Shown here: piece by piece, positions 9,043 to 17,423 of the stretch
How positions within the stretch are numbered: position 1 is the stretch's first letter
Layout of the letters: every line of letters starts with the position of its first letter
Source: JBBIJO01 sp037445895
GTDB taxonomy: Bacteria; Bacteroidota; Ignavibacteria; Kapaibacteriales; UBA2268
Direction: 5' to 3'
DNA length: 64,000 bases
Assembly (NCBI GenBank): GCA_037445895.1
Contig: JBBIJO010000008.1
Coordinates: 28,694 to 92,693, forward strand
The notes under the pieces: generated by a model
What the model saw: the letters and a program-made list of their open reading frames with translations, nothing else
Told to the model about the DNA's origin: nothing
Database searches by the model: none
Position numbers and translations under genes: made by a program

Positions 9043-9569
9043 AGTTGTTTTTCTTTGTTTTCAATATTTTTATTTGGAATAAAATTATTTAAAATAGAAA
9101 TTAAAGAATCGGGTTGACGAGTTCCTATGAGAACTTTTTTACCACTGTTAAGGTAGAGTTGGAGTCCGGTTGTCCCAGAAATTGTATAGGCTATCCCTCC
9201 ACCCTTGATACTTAACCGAATCCCCCAACCGCCGTATTCAGTTAATGGGTTATATTTTCGAATACAATAGTAGTGGATTTCGTTAAATGGTATTTTTTTG
9301 AATTTTGGGGTTAATGGGGAAAGCCTAAAAAGTATTCCATCGGGGGTAATTTTAGTTTCTAATTTTAAGAATGTAAAGAATAGAATTATTGCAAAAACGA
9401 GGGAATACACAAGAATAGCTTCGAACGAGAAATCCAATTCCCCCCTTTTATAATCTTTGTAAAGAACTAAGCTTAATGAAATTATTGGAATAATACCTGC
9501 AAAGACAATTATTATTGTGAAAAATAATTTATTAATTCTTTGAACTTCTATGTAATAGTTGTTTTCCAT
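9039..9569 (-). CDS. Small membrane protein with a PH-like C-terminal domain, unknown function
   Basis: A 176-residue protein with two hydrophobic segments (about residues 13-34 and 47-67) followed by a soluble beta-rich domain containing LETKITPDGILFRL, WGIRLSIKGGGIAYTISG and LQLYLNSGKKVLIGT. That pattern resembles bacterial PH-like membrane proteins; I do not know its function. I start it at the ATG at 9569, one base after the stop of the upstream TldD gene; an in-frame extension upstream to 9731 would lie fully inside tldD. It overlaps the following TldE-like gene by 4 bases. Being locked between the two TldD-family genes suggests it works with them, perhaps as an anchor. Confidence 0.7.
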   Translation of the reverse strand: MENNYYIEVQRINKLFFTIIIVFAGIIPIISLSLVLYKDYKRGELDFSFEAILVYSLVFAIILFFTFLKLETKITPDGILFRLSPLTPKFKKIPFNEIHYYCIRKYNPLTEYGGWGIRLSIKGGGIAYTISGTTGLQLYLNSGKKVLIGTRQPDSLISILNNFIPNKNIENKEKQL

Positions 9570-9570
9570 T

Positions 9571-11229
9571 TCAAGGTGCTGGTAATATTGGTGGTTTTGT
9601 TTCAGATTTTTGCTTCTTTTGGACTTCAATTTTCGAGACAAGTATGCTTGGTGCACTTGCCGAAACTGGGACTCCACCCGATTCTGCGCCACAAATGCCA
9701 TTGAAAACCCCCAAATCATTACCCGAGGCAATGATATTCGAAAAAGTTGTCAATGGTGTTCCAATTAAATCGACGCCTCGGACCATCTCGTCGGGTCTTC
9801 CATCGACGAAGACTTTGTAAACAATGATTGGCATAACGTTGAATGCGTTGGGGATTGTTCTTCCGGTAAAGGTAAAACCACCTTCAACAGTTTCGAAAAG
9901 CAAGCCGTAATCTTTTCCTTGCTTTTTACATTCTTCGATTAGTTGATGTCTGAGTTCGCCGACTGGTATTGGTTTATAAGCTTCAACAATTAGGTTCGAT
10001 TGGCGTGCTACGGATTTATATCCTGCCTGTTTTCTTCCGTGGCCATTGGAATTTGGAAAATTTTCAATAGGAGAGCGGGACATAATAAAATTTTTAAAGA
10101 TTCCACTATCGACCGATACTACTCTTTGTCCTAAAATTCCTTCGTCGTCGAATTTATAGTAACCGGAGAGAGCGATACCGTTGATTTCTTTTTTTGTTGG
10201 GTCGAACACAACACTGATAAAATCGGGGAGAACTTTCTTGTTTAAAAAAGTTTTGAATGTTTGGCTCGAGTTTGGGTCTTTTTGGCGATGTCCTTCGACT
10301 CGATGCCCAAAGATTTCGTGGAAGAAAACACCTGTCGCTTCACCACTTAAAATTGCTGGTCCTGAATATGTTTCCATCAACGGAGCGTTTCGGAGCTTAT
10401 CGAGTTTTGTAACCAACGTTTTCGTTGCTTCTGCAATTGAGTCTTTCGAAGGCAATCCATTCTCATCGAAAGCAAAGAATGTTTTGTAAAGGTAAAGAAT
10501 CATCCCATCTTCGGCTTTTGTTCTAATGGTAATTAGGATACGGAATCGTGGTTCGTTGACAGCGACTTCGGTGCCCTCGGTGTTAATAATTATTTTATAC
10601 ACATTTTCGAAATAAAATGAAATTTTTGCTCCAAGAAGCCATTTATTGTCATTAAAAACTCGAGATGCATAGATTAAAATATCTTCCCATTTTTTTATGT
10701 CAATCGAATATAGCTTCTTTGGCTCGAAATATTTCGAAGGTTGTTCGCGCGAAAAATCGGCAGATGTATCTTCTTCTTGAACATTAACCGCTTTGCTTGT
10801 TACTACACTTTGGTACTTATTTACTGCATTTTTGTATGCTAATTCAGTAGCATTCCAGACTGCCGAACGTATTGCAGATTCGTCGTTGTCGAGAGGTAGC
10901 ATTTTGCTGTCGATTGCAGAAAACGAAAATCCACGGTCTTTTATGCGATGAGTATTATCTAATTTATAGCTACCAACCCTTAGGTCGATGTCTAAAATCC
11001 TACGTGTTGTTGTTCCTGAATGTTCAATGGTTCCGAACGATACGTCAACACGCGCCGATTGTATATCACTAACTTCATACCCAATAAAGTAAGGTGGGTA
11101 TTGTTGCTTTTGGAGTTCATCGACGAATCGATTCATTTCTTTTTTCAAAGAATTTATCAGTATTTGTTCTTGGGCAAAACAGAACCTTGAACCAAAAAGG
11201 ATGAACGCAAAAATCAAGATTCTTCTCAT
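9571..11229 (-). CDS. Secreted TldD-family metallopeptidase
   Basis: A 552-residue TldD/PmbA-family protein with an N-terminal signal peptide (residues 4-19, cleavage likely after CFA). The zinc-type motif HEIFGHRVEGH is at residues 304-314, matching the HExxGHxxEGD region of TldD, and the conserved C-terminal Cys (residue 513 in GICGAESGG) is present. Cytosolic TldD/TldE is known from microcin B17 and CcdA processing; here the export signal places the enzyme in the periplasm or outside. It overlaps gpmA by 4 bases and is followed by a membrane protein and the inactive-looking paralogue, so an active/inactive pair is inferred. Substrate unknown. Confidence 0.9.
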   Translation of the reverse strand: MRRILIFAFILFGSRFCFAQEQILINSLKKEMNRFVDELQKQQYPPYFIGYEVSDIQSARVDVSFGTIEHSGTTTRRILDIDLRVGSYKLDNTHRIKDRGFSFSAIDSKMLPLDNDESAIRSAVWNATELAYKNAVNKYQSVVTSKAVNVQEEDTSADFSREQPSKYFEPKKLYSIDIKKWEDILIYASRVFNDNKWLLGAKISFYFENVYKIIINTEGTEVAVNEPRFRILITIRTKAEDGMILYLYKTFFAFDENGLPSKDSIAEATKTLVTKLDKLRNAPLMETYSGPAILSGEATGVFFHEIFGHRVEGHRQKDPNSSQTFKTFLNKKVLPDFISVVFDPTKKEINGIALSGYYKFDDEGILGQRVVSVDSGIFKNFIMSRSPIENFPNSNGHGRKQAGYKSVARQSNLIVEAYKPIPVGELRHQLIEECKKQGKDYGLLFETVEGGFTFTGRTIPNAFNVMPIIVYKVFVDGRPDEMVRGVDLIGTPLTTFSNIIASGNDLGVFNGICGAESGGVPVSASAPSILVSKIEVQKKQKSETKPPILPAP

Positions 11230-11855
11230 ACTTTCACTTTATCGTTTAAAATAATTTTGTCTATAATTTCTAATTTATCATTTATTTTATAAACATAAGG
11301 GACCCCTGTTGGAATGTTGAGTTCAAGAATTTCTTCTTTCGATAGATTTTCTAAATACATTACCAAAGCTCGCAACGAATTACCGTGTGCAGATACCAAT
11401 ACATTTTTGTTTTGTTTCAACAAAGGTTCAATATGTTGATGATAATATGGCATAACACGATTTTGTGTGTCTTTCAACGATTCACCGCCAGGAGGAGCAA
11501 CATCGTAACTGCGTCGCCAAATTTTAAGTTGTTCCATTCCGTATTTTTCTCCAATCTCTTGCTTATTCAAACCTTGTAGATTGCCATAATGACGTTCATT
11601 CAATGCTTGACTTTTAGCGTAAGGTATATTGCTAAGCCCGAGTTCTTCGAGTATAATTTCTGTAGTTCGTATCGCACGTTTCAAAACTGAGGTAAATACA
11701 GCATCGATTCTATAGCCTTGTTCTTTCAATTTTTTTCCTGCTTTGTGGGCTTCGTCTTCGCCTTTTTTGGTTAAATCGATATCGACCCATCCGGTAAAAC
11801 GATTTTGAAGATTCCATTCCGATTCTCCATGTCGGACTAAAATTAGTAGTGCCAT
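11226..11855 (-). CDS. gpmA: 2,3-bisphosphoglycerate-dependent phosphoglycerate mutase
   Basis: Interconverts 3- and 2-phosphoglycerate in glycolysis/gluconeogenesis. The phosphohistidine motif LVRHGESEWN is at the N-terminus, followed by NRFTGWVDIDLT, the TSVLKRAIRT segment, NERHYGNLQGLNK with the catalytic Glu region, PPGGESL, and the second His in VSAHGNSLRAL; all belong to the GpmA family. About 209 residues is slightly shorter than the 240-250 of E. coli GpmA, with a compact middle. The ATG at 11855 is preferred over the GTG at 11861. It lies 18 bases after the methylmalonyl-CoA epimerase gene and overlaps tldD by 4 bases. Confidence 0.94.
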   Translation of the reverse strand: MALLILVRHGESEWNLQNRFTGWVDIDLTKKGEDEAHKAGKKLKEQGYRIDAVFTSVLKRAIRTTEIILEELGLSNIPYAKSQALNERHYGNLQGLNKQEIGEKYGMEQLKIWRRSYDVAPPGGESLKDTQNRVMPYYHQHIEPLLKQNKNVLVSAHGNSLRALVMYLENLSKEEILELNIPTGVPYVYKINDKLEIIDKIILNDKVKV

Positions 11856-11873
11856 TTTCACTATTTATTTTGG

Positions 11874-12281
11874 TTAAACATTATCTTGTTCACACAACTC
11901 TATTAATACACCGTTTGTAGATTTGGGATGTAAAAAAGCTATTTTCATATTATGCGCGCCTTCCGAAGGCTTTTCATTAATAAGTTGAATGCCTAAGTTC
12001 GATAACCGGCTAAGCTCATTTTCGATTCCAGAGGTTTCGAAAGCAATGTGGTGAATTCCTTCGCCACGTTTGTCAATAAATTTTGCAATTGGAGAAGTGG
12101 AATCGGTCGGAGAAGTTAATTCGATTCTAACATCGCCTATTCTAAAAGAAGCAATATTAACTTTTTGGCTCTCGACTGTTTCAATATGTATTTCGGAAAT
12201 GTTGAAAATTGCTTTGAATTTTTCTATGCTTAATTGTAAATCATTAACCGCGATTCCTATGTGATTTATTGCCTCAATCAT
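11874..12281 (-). CDS. mce: Methylmalonyl-CoA epimerase
   Basis: Epimerises (S)- and (R)-methylmalonyl-CoA in propionyl-CoA/succinyl-CoA metabolism. A 135-residue vicinal-oxygen-chelate fold protein: INHIGIAVNDL at the start supplies the first metal His, IELTSPTDSTSPIAKFIDKRGEGIHHIAFE gives the family core with the second His, and LIELCEQ near the end carries the Glu ligand. Length and motifs fit the family. Its ATG directly follows the stop of the nucleotidyltransferase gene. The matching mutase is not in this window; sucC at 23.6 kb could meet the same succinyl-CoA pool. Confidence 0.92.
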   Translation of the reverse strand: MIEAINHIGIAVNDLQLSIEKFKAIFNISEIHIETVESQKVNIASFRIGDVRIELTSPTDSTSPIAKFIDKRGEGIHHIAFETSGIENELSRLSNLGIQLINEKPSEGAHNMKIAFLHPKSTNGVLIELCEQDNV

Positions 12282-13049
12282 TTAGACACTCTTTAAATCC
12301 GACATAATTTGATGGTATATATTTTCGAGGCTTTTGAGTTCTTCCATTGTATTGATTCCCGCAACTTCGTAATAATCTTGTATTCGGAAAGCACCAACTT
12401 TTTTCCCGCTTTCGAGGTAAAGAGCAACGGCGTCGGTGATGTAGTATTCTTGTTGAGCGTTCCGATTGCCAATTCGATGAAGGAACTCCATCAGGCCATT
12501 GGTGTTGAAGATATAAATACCCGTGTTGATTTCGTCGAGGGAATATAAGTCCTTCGGCAAATCTTTCTCTTCCATAATGCTTATTATTTTCCCTTCGTTG
12601 TCGCGAATAATTCTTCCATAACCTTTGGGATTAGGAATGATTGTGGAAATTAGCGATAGAGCATTATCATTAACTAAGTGAAACTCGATGAACTCGTTTA
12701 AAGTTTCGGTTCTTATCAAAGGGACATCGCCCGAAAGAATCAACAAAGTGTCAATATTGTTATCTAAAATAGGTTCGATTTGTAAAATAGCATGGGCAGT
12801 TCCAAGCTGGTTGTTTTGTTCAACAAAAATAGTCTTAGAATTGTTGAAATTCCGTTCAATGTAATTACGCACTTGTTCTTTGCCATAACCTATGATTAAA
12901 TAGATTAGTGACGGCAAAAGAGAGTTGGCAGTCTCGAAAACATAATGGATTAAAGGTTTTCCTTTGAATTGCACGAGAACTTTAGGAAGTTCAGGATTTT
13001 TCATTCGTGTACCTTTTCCAGCAGCAAGAATTGCGATGGCTAAATTCAT
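12282..13049 (-). CDS. GlmU-N-like nucleotidyltransferase (UDP-GlcNAc pyrophosphorylase-type), no acetyltransferase domain
   Basis: A 255-residue nucleotidyltransferase-fold protein. ILAAGKGTRMKNPELPKVL is the signature of the GlmU N-terminal domain, followed by EQNNQLGTAHAI, the LSGDVPLI metal Asp, NPKGYGRIIRDNEGKI, EEKDLP and EINTGIYIFN. This is a near-perfect GlmU-type uridylyltransferase set. The left-handed beta-helix acetyltransferase half (about 200 further residues) is missing, and the gene ends directly before mce. It therefore likely makes a UDP-sugar from a sugar-1-phosphate; GlcNAc-1-P is the best guess. It sits 8 bases downstream of panD. Confidence 0.88.
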   Translation of the reverse strand: MNLAIAILAAGKGTRMKNPELPKVLVQFKGKPLIHYVFETANSLLPSLIYLIIGYGKEQVRNYIERNFNNSKTIFVEQNNQLGTAHAILQIEPILDNNIDTLLILSGDVPLIRTETLNEFIEFHLVNDNALSLISTIIPNPKGYGRIIRDNEGKIISIMEEKDLPKDLYSLDEINTGIYIFNTNGLMEFLHRIGNRNAQQEYYITDAVALYLESGKKVGAFRIQDYYEVAGINTMEELKSLENIYHQIMSDLKSV

Positions 13050-13057
13050 AATCGTGG

Positions 13058-13447
13058 CTACTTTTTTCCAATGATTTTGTTTGGTTCGGTTTTGTCGGTA
13101 ATTTCTACGATTTTATTTTCATCGAGTAAAATTACGAGTGGTTTGTAATTCCCTAGCTCTACCTCGTTCAAAATGGCATAGCTTATTATAATGACTTCAT
13201 CGCCCGGAGCACCTTTCCGCGCCGCAGCACCATTGAGGCAAAAGTCCCGTTGGCCTCGTTTACCTGGTATTACGTAGGTTTCGAATCTTTCTCCGTTATT
13301 GATATTGACAACGGAAACTTGTTCGTATGGAAGAATGTTTGCCTGTTCGAGAATTTCTTCGTCGATTGTAAAACTTCCTTCATAATATAAATTGGCATCT
13401 GTAATGATTGCCCTGTGAATTTTCGATTTTAACATCAATCTTTGCAT
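13058..13447 (-). CDS. panD: Aspartate 1-decarboxylase PanD
   Basis: Makes beta-alanine for pantothenate from aspartate using a pyruvoyl group formed by self-cleavage at Gly-Ser. The motif LKSKIHRAIITDANLYYEGS places the cleavage at the GS pair (Ser25 from this start), and later GERFETYVIPGKRGQ, NGAAARKGAPGDEVIIISYA complete the family core. I start at the ATG at 13447 (MQRLML) because it aligns with the MIRTML start of E. coli PanD; the frame is open to 13567 but the extra 40 residues do not look like PanD. About 129 residues is normal. A CAAACTTA box (TAAGTTTG on this strand) at 13496-13503 is a possible promoter. Confidence 0.93.
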   Translation of the reverse strand: MQRLMLKSKIHRAIITDANLYYEGSFTIDEEILEQANILPYEQVSVVNINNGERFETYVIPGKRGQRDFCLNGAAARKGAPGDEVIIISYAILNEVELGNYKPLVILLDENKIVEITDKTEPNKIIGKK

Positions 13448-13755
13448 TCTCGTATTAATTTTTGTTATTTCACACGATTCAATGGTTAAAGACAACAAAC
13501 TTACGAAATTATTTAATTCGAAGTGATGTTCTTCTTTAAAGGGGTTAAATAAAATAGTTATAAACAAGTAATTTCGGCACTTTGTTGGTTGCTGTTTTTA
13601 GTATGATTCCTACATCCATATCGTCAATACACGGATTAGTTGAGAATCGACCGATTCTTCTCTGTGTTTGGATTGACAGGGTGAAAAACAAAATTACATA
13701 GTTATGTCTATCGCGTTTTAATGGATGCAAAAACTACGTTTTAGTTTAATTGTAA
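13448..13755. other. metG-panD intergenic region with two promoter-like boxes
   Basis: No convincing gene. On the minus strand CAAAATTA (13689-13696) and CAAACTTA (13496-13503) both read as TAnnTTTG boxes pointing to panD. A short minus-strand frame at 13545-13730 has no recognisable protein and lies across the first box. The long stretch could give panD a leader of over 200 bases or hold a small RNA, but neither is shown. Confidence 0.4.
13731..13747 (-). terminator. Weak AT-rich hairpin after metG
   Basis: AAACTA (13731-13736) and TAGTTT (13742-13747) can pair with a 5-base loop, starting 9 bases after the metG stop and followed by two further U on the minus strand. The stem is short and AT-rich, so this is a weak candidate. 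Confidence 0.3.
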
Positions 13756-15978
13756 CTATTTGACTGTCGAGCCTGCCGGGATATTCTCGTCCAAAATCGT
13801 AACAATCGAAAGATGCGAACCATCGCTAGTAGTTGCGGCGAGAAGCATACCTTGCGACTCTATTCCCATAAGTTTTGTAGGCTCGAGATTTGCAACAACA
13901 ACAATTGTTTTGCCGATGAGTTCGTCGGGGGAATAATGTTCTCCGATACCAGCAACGATTTGCCTTCGTTCTGCTCCAAGGTCAATCTTCAATCGAATGA
14001 GCTTCTTTGATTTCTTGACTCTTTCAGCTTCAAGAATTTTAGCAGTTCGAAGTTGAATTTTAGCAAAATCGTTGTAAAAAATTATGTTTTTTCGTATCTC
14101 CTCTTCAATTTGCTCGGGACTTTTGCCAAGTTTATCGCTTTGAGCTGCTATTATTTTATCTTCGATGATAGGAAATAGAATCTCGGGCTTTTGTATTTTT
14201 TCCCCTTCGGGCAATTTAAAGAGCAAGGCGTTTGACCAAACATCCTGCGAAGCGACGCCAAAGTTTGGTTCGCCCGTGATTGCTTCCATTCCTAACGAAT
14301 TAAAGATTTTTCTCGAAGTAAAGGGAATAATTGGTGCGAAAAGAATTGCGAACGTATAAAGCAATTGAGAACAAATATAGAGGCTCTTTGAACAACGTTC
14401 TGGGTCGCTTTTGAGTGTTCTCCAAGGCTCTTCGTCGTTGAAGTATTTGTTTGCTGCACGTGCTAAATTCATTATTTCTGTAACAGCATCGCGTAGCTTG
14501 AAACGTCGAAAATTTTCGGTTGCTATAACGAACGAAGAAACTAACGAACGCGCAAGTTCGATGTCGTTACTGTTCAATGGCTTATAGTTCGATGGTTCAA
14601 TTCGTTGTATGTTGCTTTGAAGAGTGGTTATCAGCTTTTCCCATAGCCCATTAATTTGTTTGTATCTTTGGGGAAGCTGTGGGATTTGGCTTTGAAAATT
14701 TTTTGCAAGGAATTGTGTTGTTCTGTTAATAAAGTTTCCAAAAATTGCCGCCAATTCACTATTGTTCCGAGTTTGGAATTCTTTCCAAGTAAAATCAGAG
14801 TCCTTAGTTTCTGGAAAATTGCAAGCTAACGAATACCGCAACGAATCAACGTAGTGGTCGGCATCGAACGTGGCGATAAAATCTTGTAAATCTATACTCC
14901 AATGGCGGGACTTCGAAAATTTCTCGCCTTCAAGATTTAAGAATTCGTTTGCGGGAACATTTTCTGGCAAAATATATCCATCGCCACGTGCGTAGAGCAT
15001 AGCGGGAAAAAGTAGCGTATGGAAAATGATGTTGTCTTTGCCTATGAATGCAATGTATCGGGTTTTTGAATCTTTCCACCATTTTTCCCATTCTTTTTCG
15101 TCTCGTATGTGTTTTCGAGCAAGTTCTTGCATAAGTTGTTTAGTGGCAGAAATATAGCCGAGCACTGCTTCGAACCAAACATACATTACTTTTCCTTTTG
15201 CTTTTTCTTTGTCAATTCCTTCAATATCTCCGATTGAAACTCCCCAGGAGAGGTCGCGTGTAATTGCTCGTTCTTTCAAACCTTGGCGAAGCCAACTTCG
15301 AGTTTGTTGCAAAACATTTTCTTTCCAATCCGAATTATGGCTTTCAATGTAGTCTTCGAGAAATTTTTGGAATAAGCTAAATTGAAAATACCAGTGGGTT
15401 GTTTTTTTTACTGTTGGTTTTTGTCCTGAAATCAAACTTCGGGGTGAAAGAAGCTCTAATTGATTGTAGAAAGCGCCGCAGTTATCACATTGGTCGCCGC
15501 GGGCCTTGTTGTAGCCACAGTTTGGGCAAACTCCTTCGACGTATCTATCGGGGAGAAACATATTTGCAGTTGTATCGTAGAATTGTTCTTCCTCTTTTTC
15601 GACGAGATAACCTTTTTTTAAAAAGTCTGCAAAAAATTCTCGAGCGGTTTCGGAATGGATAGGAAGCGATGTCCGACTATAAATATCAAAGCTCATCCCA
15701 AATCGCTCGAAAGCCTTGCGATTTGCCTCGTGGTATTTGTCGATGATTTGTTTTGGCGAAACGTTCTCCTTTTCGGCTGCAATTGTGATGGCAACGCCGT
15801 GCTCATCGGAGCCACAAACATAAAGCGTGGGTTTACCCCGTAATCGCAAGAAGCGAGCAAAAACGTCGGCTGGCAAATAAGCGCCAGCGCAATGACCAAG
15901 ATGTAAATAACCATTAGCATAAGGTAGGGCAGAAGTTAATAAAAACTTTTCCTCGTCTTCAGTATTGTTTTGCAACAT
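13756..15978 (-). CDS. metG: Methionyl-tRNA synthetase with C-terminal tRNA-binding domain
   Basis: Charges tRNA-Met. The class I core starts with LPYANGYLHLGHCAGAY (HIGH-like motif), has the zinc knuckle CPNCGYNKARGDQCDNCG near residues 155-172 and the KMSKS equivalent KFSKS. The last about 110 residues, from FAKIQLRTAKILEAE through MGIESQGMLLAA, form the EMAPII/OB-fold tRNA-binding domain found fused in Bacteroidota and E. coli. At 740 residues it is full length. A TAATTTTGTA box on this strand (16012-16021) lies about 35 bases upstream of the ATG and is the likely promoter. It probably does not share a transcript with panD, given the 308-base gap. Confidence 0.96.
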   Translation of the reverse strand: MLQNNTEDEEKFLLTSALPYANGYLHLGHCAGAYLPADVFARFLRLRGKPTLYVCGSDEHGVAITIAAEKENVSPKQIIDKYHEANRKAFERFGMSFDIYSRTSLPIHSETAREFFADFLKKGYLVEKEEEQFYDTTANMFLPDRYVEGVCPNCGYNKARGDQCDNCGAFYNQLELLSPRSLISGQKPTVKKTTHWYFQFSLFQKFLEDYIESHNSDWKENVLQQTRSWLRQGLKERAITRDLSWGVSIGDIEGIDKEKAKGKVMYVWFEAVLGYISATKQLMQELARKHIRDEKEWEKWWKDSKTRYIAFIGKDNIIFHTLLFPAMLYARGDGYILPENVPANEFLNLEGEKFSKSRHWSIDLQDFIATFDADHYVDSLRYSLACNFPETKDSDFTWKEFQTRNNSELAAIFGNFINRTTQFLAKNFQSQIPQLPQRYKQINGLWEKLITTLQSNIQRIEPSNYKPLNSNDIELARSLVSSFVIATENFRRFKLRDAVTEIMNLARAANKYFNDEEPWRTLKSDPERCSKSLYICSQLLYTFAILFAPIIPFTSRKIFNSLGMEAITGEPNFGVASQDVWSNALLFKLPEGEKIQKPEILFPIIEDKIIAAQSDKLGKSPEQIEEEIRKNIIFYNDFAKIQLRTAKILEAERVKKSKKLIRLKIDLGAERRQIVAGIGEHYSPDELIGKTIVVVANLEPTKLMGIESQGMLLAATTSDGSHLSIVTILDENIPAGSTVK

Positions 15979-16011
15979 TTCGTTTTTCCAAGTAATTCAA
16001 AATTGAAAGAA

Positions 16012-16021
16012 TACAAAATTA
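16012..16021 (-). promoter_or_regulatory. TAATTTTGTA promoter-like box before metG
   Basis: The minus-strand decamer TAATTTTGTA lies 34 bases upstream of the metG ATG and fits the -7 TAnnTTTG consensus. At a 16-base distance upstream the sequence is TTTC, one mismatch from the TTTG -33 element. The identical decamer precedes ileS, tpl and tRNA-Arg. Confidence 0.5.
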
Positions 16022-16205
16022 GAAAAAAAAAGTAAGGGAAAGGAATTGTTTCTAAACCGAGTATTGCAATTTTTGAGTTCCTTGCTATTATGATACAGTT
16101 CGCTTGTAATCTGAATGCAAATATTTGAGAGGAGAGAATCTTGTTCAACGCTATTTTATAAGCGATTTACAAATTATCCCCACAACCTCAAAATTATCTA
16201 ACGTG

Positions 16206-17051
16206 TCAGAAATCAATCGGATGTTCGAAAGATAAATAAAAGAATAAACCTAATTTTATTTGAGAACTGTGACTGGTTATGGTTAATGGGAATTCGATTC
16301 CATGCACAATTTGTAGCTCGCCTATATCCAGTGCAAACCGGAAACCGAGAGCAATTATGTTTTCATTTGAATAACTTACTTTATTGTTCATTTCTGGGTG
16401 AGGATTATAACTTGCAAGGGTTTCGAGCATAATATTGAAATTTGAGTGTAGTAGATAAACGAAACTTAATCCGACAAAATAGCCCTGTAAGTCCTTGTTA
16501 AAGTATAAAGTCGCATCTTTATATTTGAATTGATATGTCATCCCTAAATTAAAATGGGCTACAAGCCACTCATTCCATCGTTTACTTATGGGTAAATTGA
16601 GTTGCAAACCCGCGGTTCCACTGCCTAAACCATTATTTTTATCCCCTGTTGGAATTATAATACTGATTCTTGGAGAAACCGCAGCCCAATCGTTTTTATA
16701 AAATAATTGGTAGCGATAACTGATCGAAATGTCGCCAATTCCATTTATACTTCCCATTTCATTAGATAAAAATGGCAATGTGAAGGAAAGTTGATTTTCG
16801 ACTCCAAATAGAGGGAATTCTTCTGTCAATGAATATCCGAAGTTTCGATGTAAATCTGGGGCAAAAACAAAATTTGATATGTGCTGAATCACGTTGGCTT
16901 CTTGATTGTAGGCTTCTTCAATGAACATCGAGTTGTCTTCGATAGCAGGAGTGTATTGATTTTCAATTGTCGGTAGATTCTCGGCTTCCAATATATTAAT
17001 CGATACGGATAGAATAGCGAAGAAGACAAAAATAAATTGTTTAGTATCCAT
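16206..17051 (-). CDS. Outer-membrane beta-barrel protein, transporter-like (phenol_MetA_deg-like)
   Basis: A signal peptide (MDTKQFIFVFF... hydrophobic to about residue 18) is followed by a chain with many alternating amphipathic strands: LSFTLPFL, DISISYRYQLFY, PRISIIIPTGDKNNGLGSG, LQLNLPISKRW, FNLGMTYQFKY. The IPTGDKNNGLGSGTAGLQL stretch resembles MetA-pathway phenol-degradation/transporter family barrels. It ends close to a terminal aromatic. I start at the ATG at 17051 because it leads directly into the signal peptide; an ATG at 17075 would add eight residues. CAAAATTA (17102-17109, TAATTTTG on this strand) is a possible promoter. Function unknown. Confidence 0.78.
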   Translation of the reverse strand: MDTKQFIFVFFAILSVSINILEAENLPTIENQYTPAIEDNSMFIEEAYNQEANVIQHISNFVFAPDLHRNFGYSLTEEFPLFGVENQLSFTLPFLSNEMGSINGIGDISISYRYQLFYKNDWAAVSPRISIIIPTGDKNNGLGSGTAGLQLNLPISKRWNEWLVAHFNLGMTYQFKYKDATLYFNKDLQGYFVGLSFVYLLHSNFNIMLETLASYNPHPEMNNKVSYSNENIIALGFRFALDIGELQIVHGIEFPLTITSHSSQIKLGLFFYLSFEHPIDF

Positions 17052-17423
17052 AATAAATAATTCTAATAGTAACATAAATAAATTTTAACTATAACAAAAA
17101 TCAAAATTAAAGTAGTAATTCTCATTTAAATTTGCAATTACTAACTATGTAATCAATTTGTTGTTAAAATTGTGTTGAGCTGATGGAAAATTAAGTGATA
17201 AATTTCTTGCCGTCTTGCCGTATTGTTTGAATTAAGCAGTATTTAACGAGGATTACTCTAAAAGAAGTTTTGTAATTTATAGTCTATTAATTTAGTAATA
17301 GAATATAGTTTTATTGACTCAACGGGATGTGGTTCCGCAATTTTGAACAACTATTTACGTTTACGAAAGTTTATTGAATTTGTATTGGGATGAAATAATT
17401 ATTCAAAAATTAATTTTTTTATT
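17052..17423. other. Divergent intergenic region
   Basis: Contains one promoter-like box for the minus-strand barrel gene (CAAAATTA at 17102-17109). The rest is AT-rich with no open frame, hairpin or RNA that I can recognise, and no clear box for the plus-strand gene at 17424. Confidence 0.5.

Noticed and set aside
9570..9731. Upstream extension of the small membrane protein at 9039-9569
   Set aside because: It lies fully inside tldD, the extension has an unnatural composition, and an ATG one base after the tldD stop gives a standard start.
13448..13567. N-terminal extension of panD
   Set aside because: The 40 extra residues do not match PanD, while the ATG at 13447 aligns with the known start and places the GS cleavage site correctly.
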